Assembly: GCA_034687125.1 (NCBI GenBank)
Contig: JAQGBZ010000052.1
Location: 1 to 64,000 of the forward strand
Direction of reading: 5' to 3'
DNA from: Neelides folsomi
Taxonomy: Eukaryota > Arthropoda > Collembola > Neelipleona > Neelidae
Length of the DNA stretch: 64,000 bases
In this document: positions 63,874 through 64,000 of the stretch, piece by piece
Numbering within the stretch: position 1 is the first letter of the stretch
Layout of the letters: every line of letters begins with the position of its first letter
Made by a program: the position numbers and the translations under genes
The notes under the pieces: generated by a model
Told to the model about the DNA's origin: nothing
What the model saw: only the letters and a program-made list of their open reading frames with translations
The model's database searches: none

Positions 63874-64000
63874 AAAGCTACATATAACATAAGTACTCTG
63901 TCAAGACTTGCAAAAAATGTCCTAAAATTGATTCTTAGCATTTTCATAAAAAAACGTCAATGTAATTATATATAAAAATTAATATTATGCCTGTATAACT
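63874..64000. other. AT-rich right edge
   Basis: The last 127 bp are AT-rich and show no feature. The window is cut here, so any gene to the right cannot be judged. Confidence 0.5.

Noticed and set aside
1-64000. CRISPR array, rRNA, tRNA, virus-like element or gene-cluster system
   Set aside because: No regular repeat-spacer array, RNA-gene hallmark, reverse transcriptase, capsid or envelope motif, or functionally linked gene cluster was seen. The recognised genes are ordinary animal genes.

Overview
The window is animal nuclear DNA. It is AT-rich, its genes are split by many short GT-AG introns, and exons are clearly richer in G+C than introns. Seven genes can be recognised from their translated exons. 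In all seven, the exon chain I built keeps one reading frame from ATG to stop. The set is KIF16B, INO80C, UBR7, RSPH9, HECTD1, an A-type muscarinic acetylcholine receptor and SRF. The receptor resembles arthropod mAChR-A even in its long third loop, which points to an arthropod; I lean to a crustacean, but cannot fix the species. Intact RSPH9 implies motile (9+2) axonemes, for example in sperm.

Layout. 0.9-10.4 kb, minus: KIF16B/Klp98A, 24 exons. 11.4-12.0 kb, plus: INO80C, head to head with KIF16B. 12.6-14.8 kb, plus: UBR7. 15.6-17.7 kb, minus: RSPH9, tail to tail with UBR7. 17.7-23.7 kb: long gap that probably holds the 5' untranslated exon and promoter of HECTD1. 23.8-39.3 kb, plus: HECTD1, 25 exons, with a MULE transposase fossil in intron 2. 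40.7-46.7 kb, plus: mAChR-A, 7 exons, with one apparent GC-AG intron. 47.2-48.5 kb, minus: an unrecognised four-exon gene candidate. 48.5-57.9 kb: gene-poor, with isolated CpG-rich blocks, a possible two-exon small gene and a 36-bp perfect palindrome. 57.9-61.0 kb, minus: SRF, two coding exons. 61.0-64.0 kb: mostly empty, ending in a 191-codon open frame.

The genes are unrelated housekeeping, signalling and transcription genes (endosome motor, chromatin remodelling, ubiquitin ligation, axoneme, neurotransmission, MADS-box transcription). I see no operon-like logic and no defence or toxin system. No rRNA, tRNA, CRISPR array or virus-like element was seen. The least explained material is the set of CpG-rich blocks between 47 and 64 kb. 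Several have good splice signals and frames open on both strands, and they may be exons of fast-evolving or unrecognised genes.
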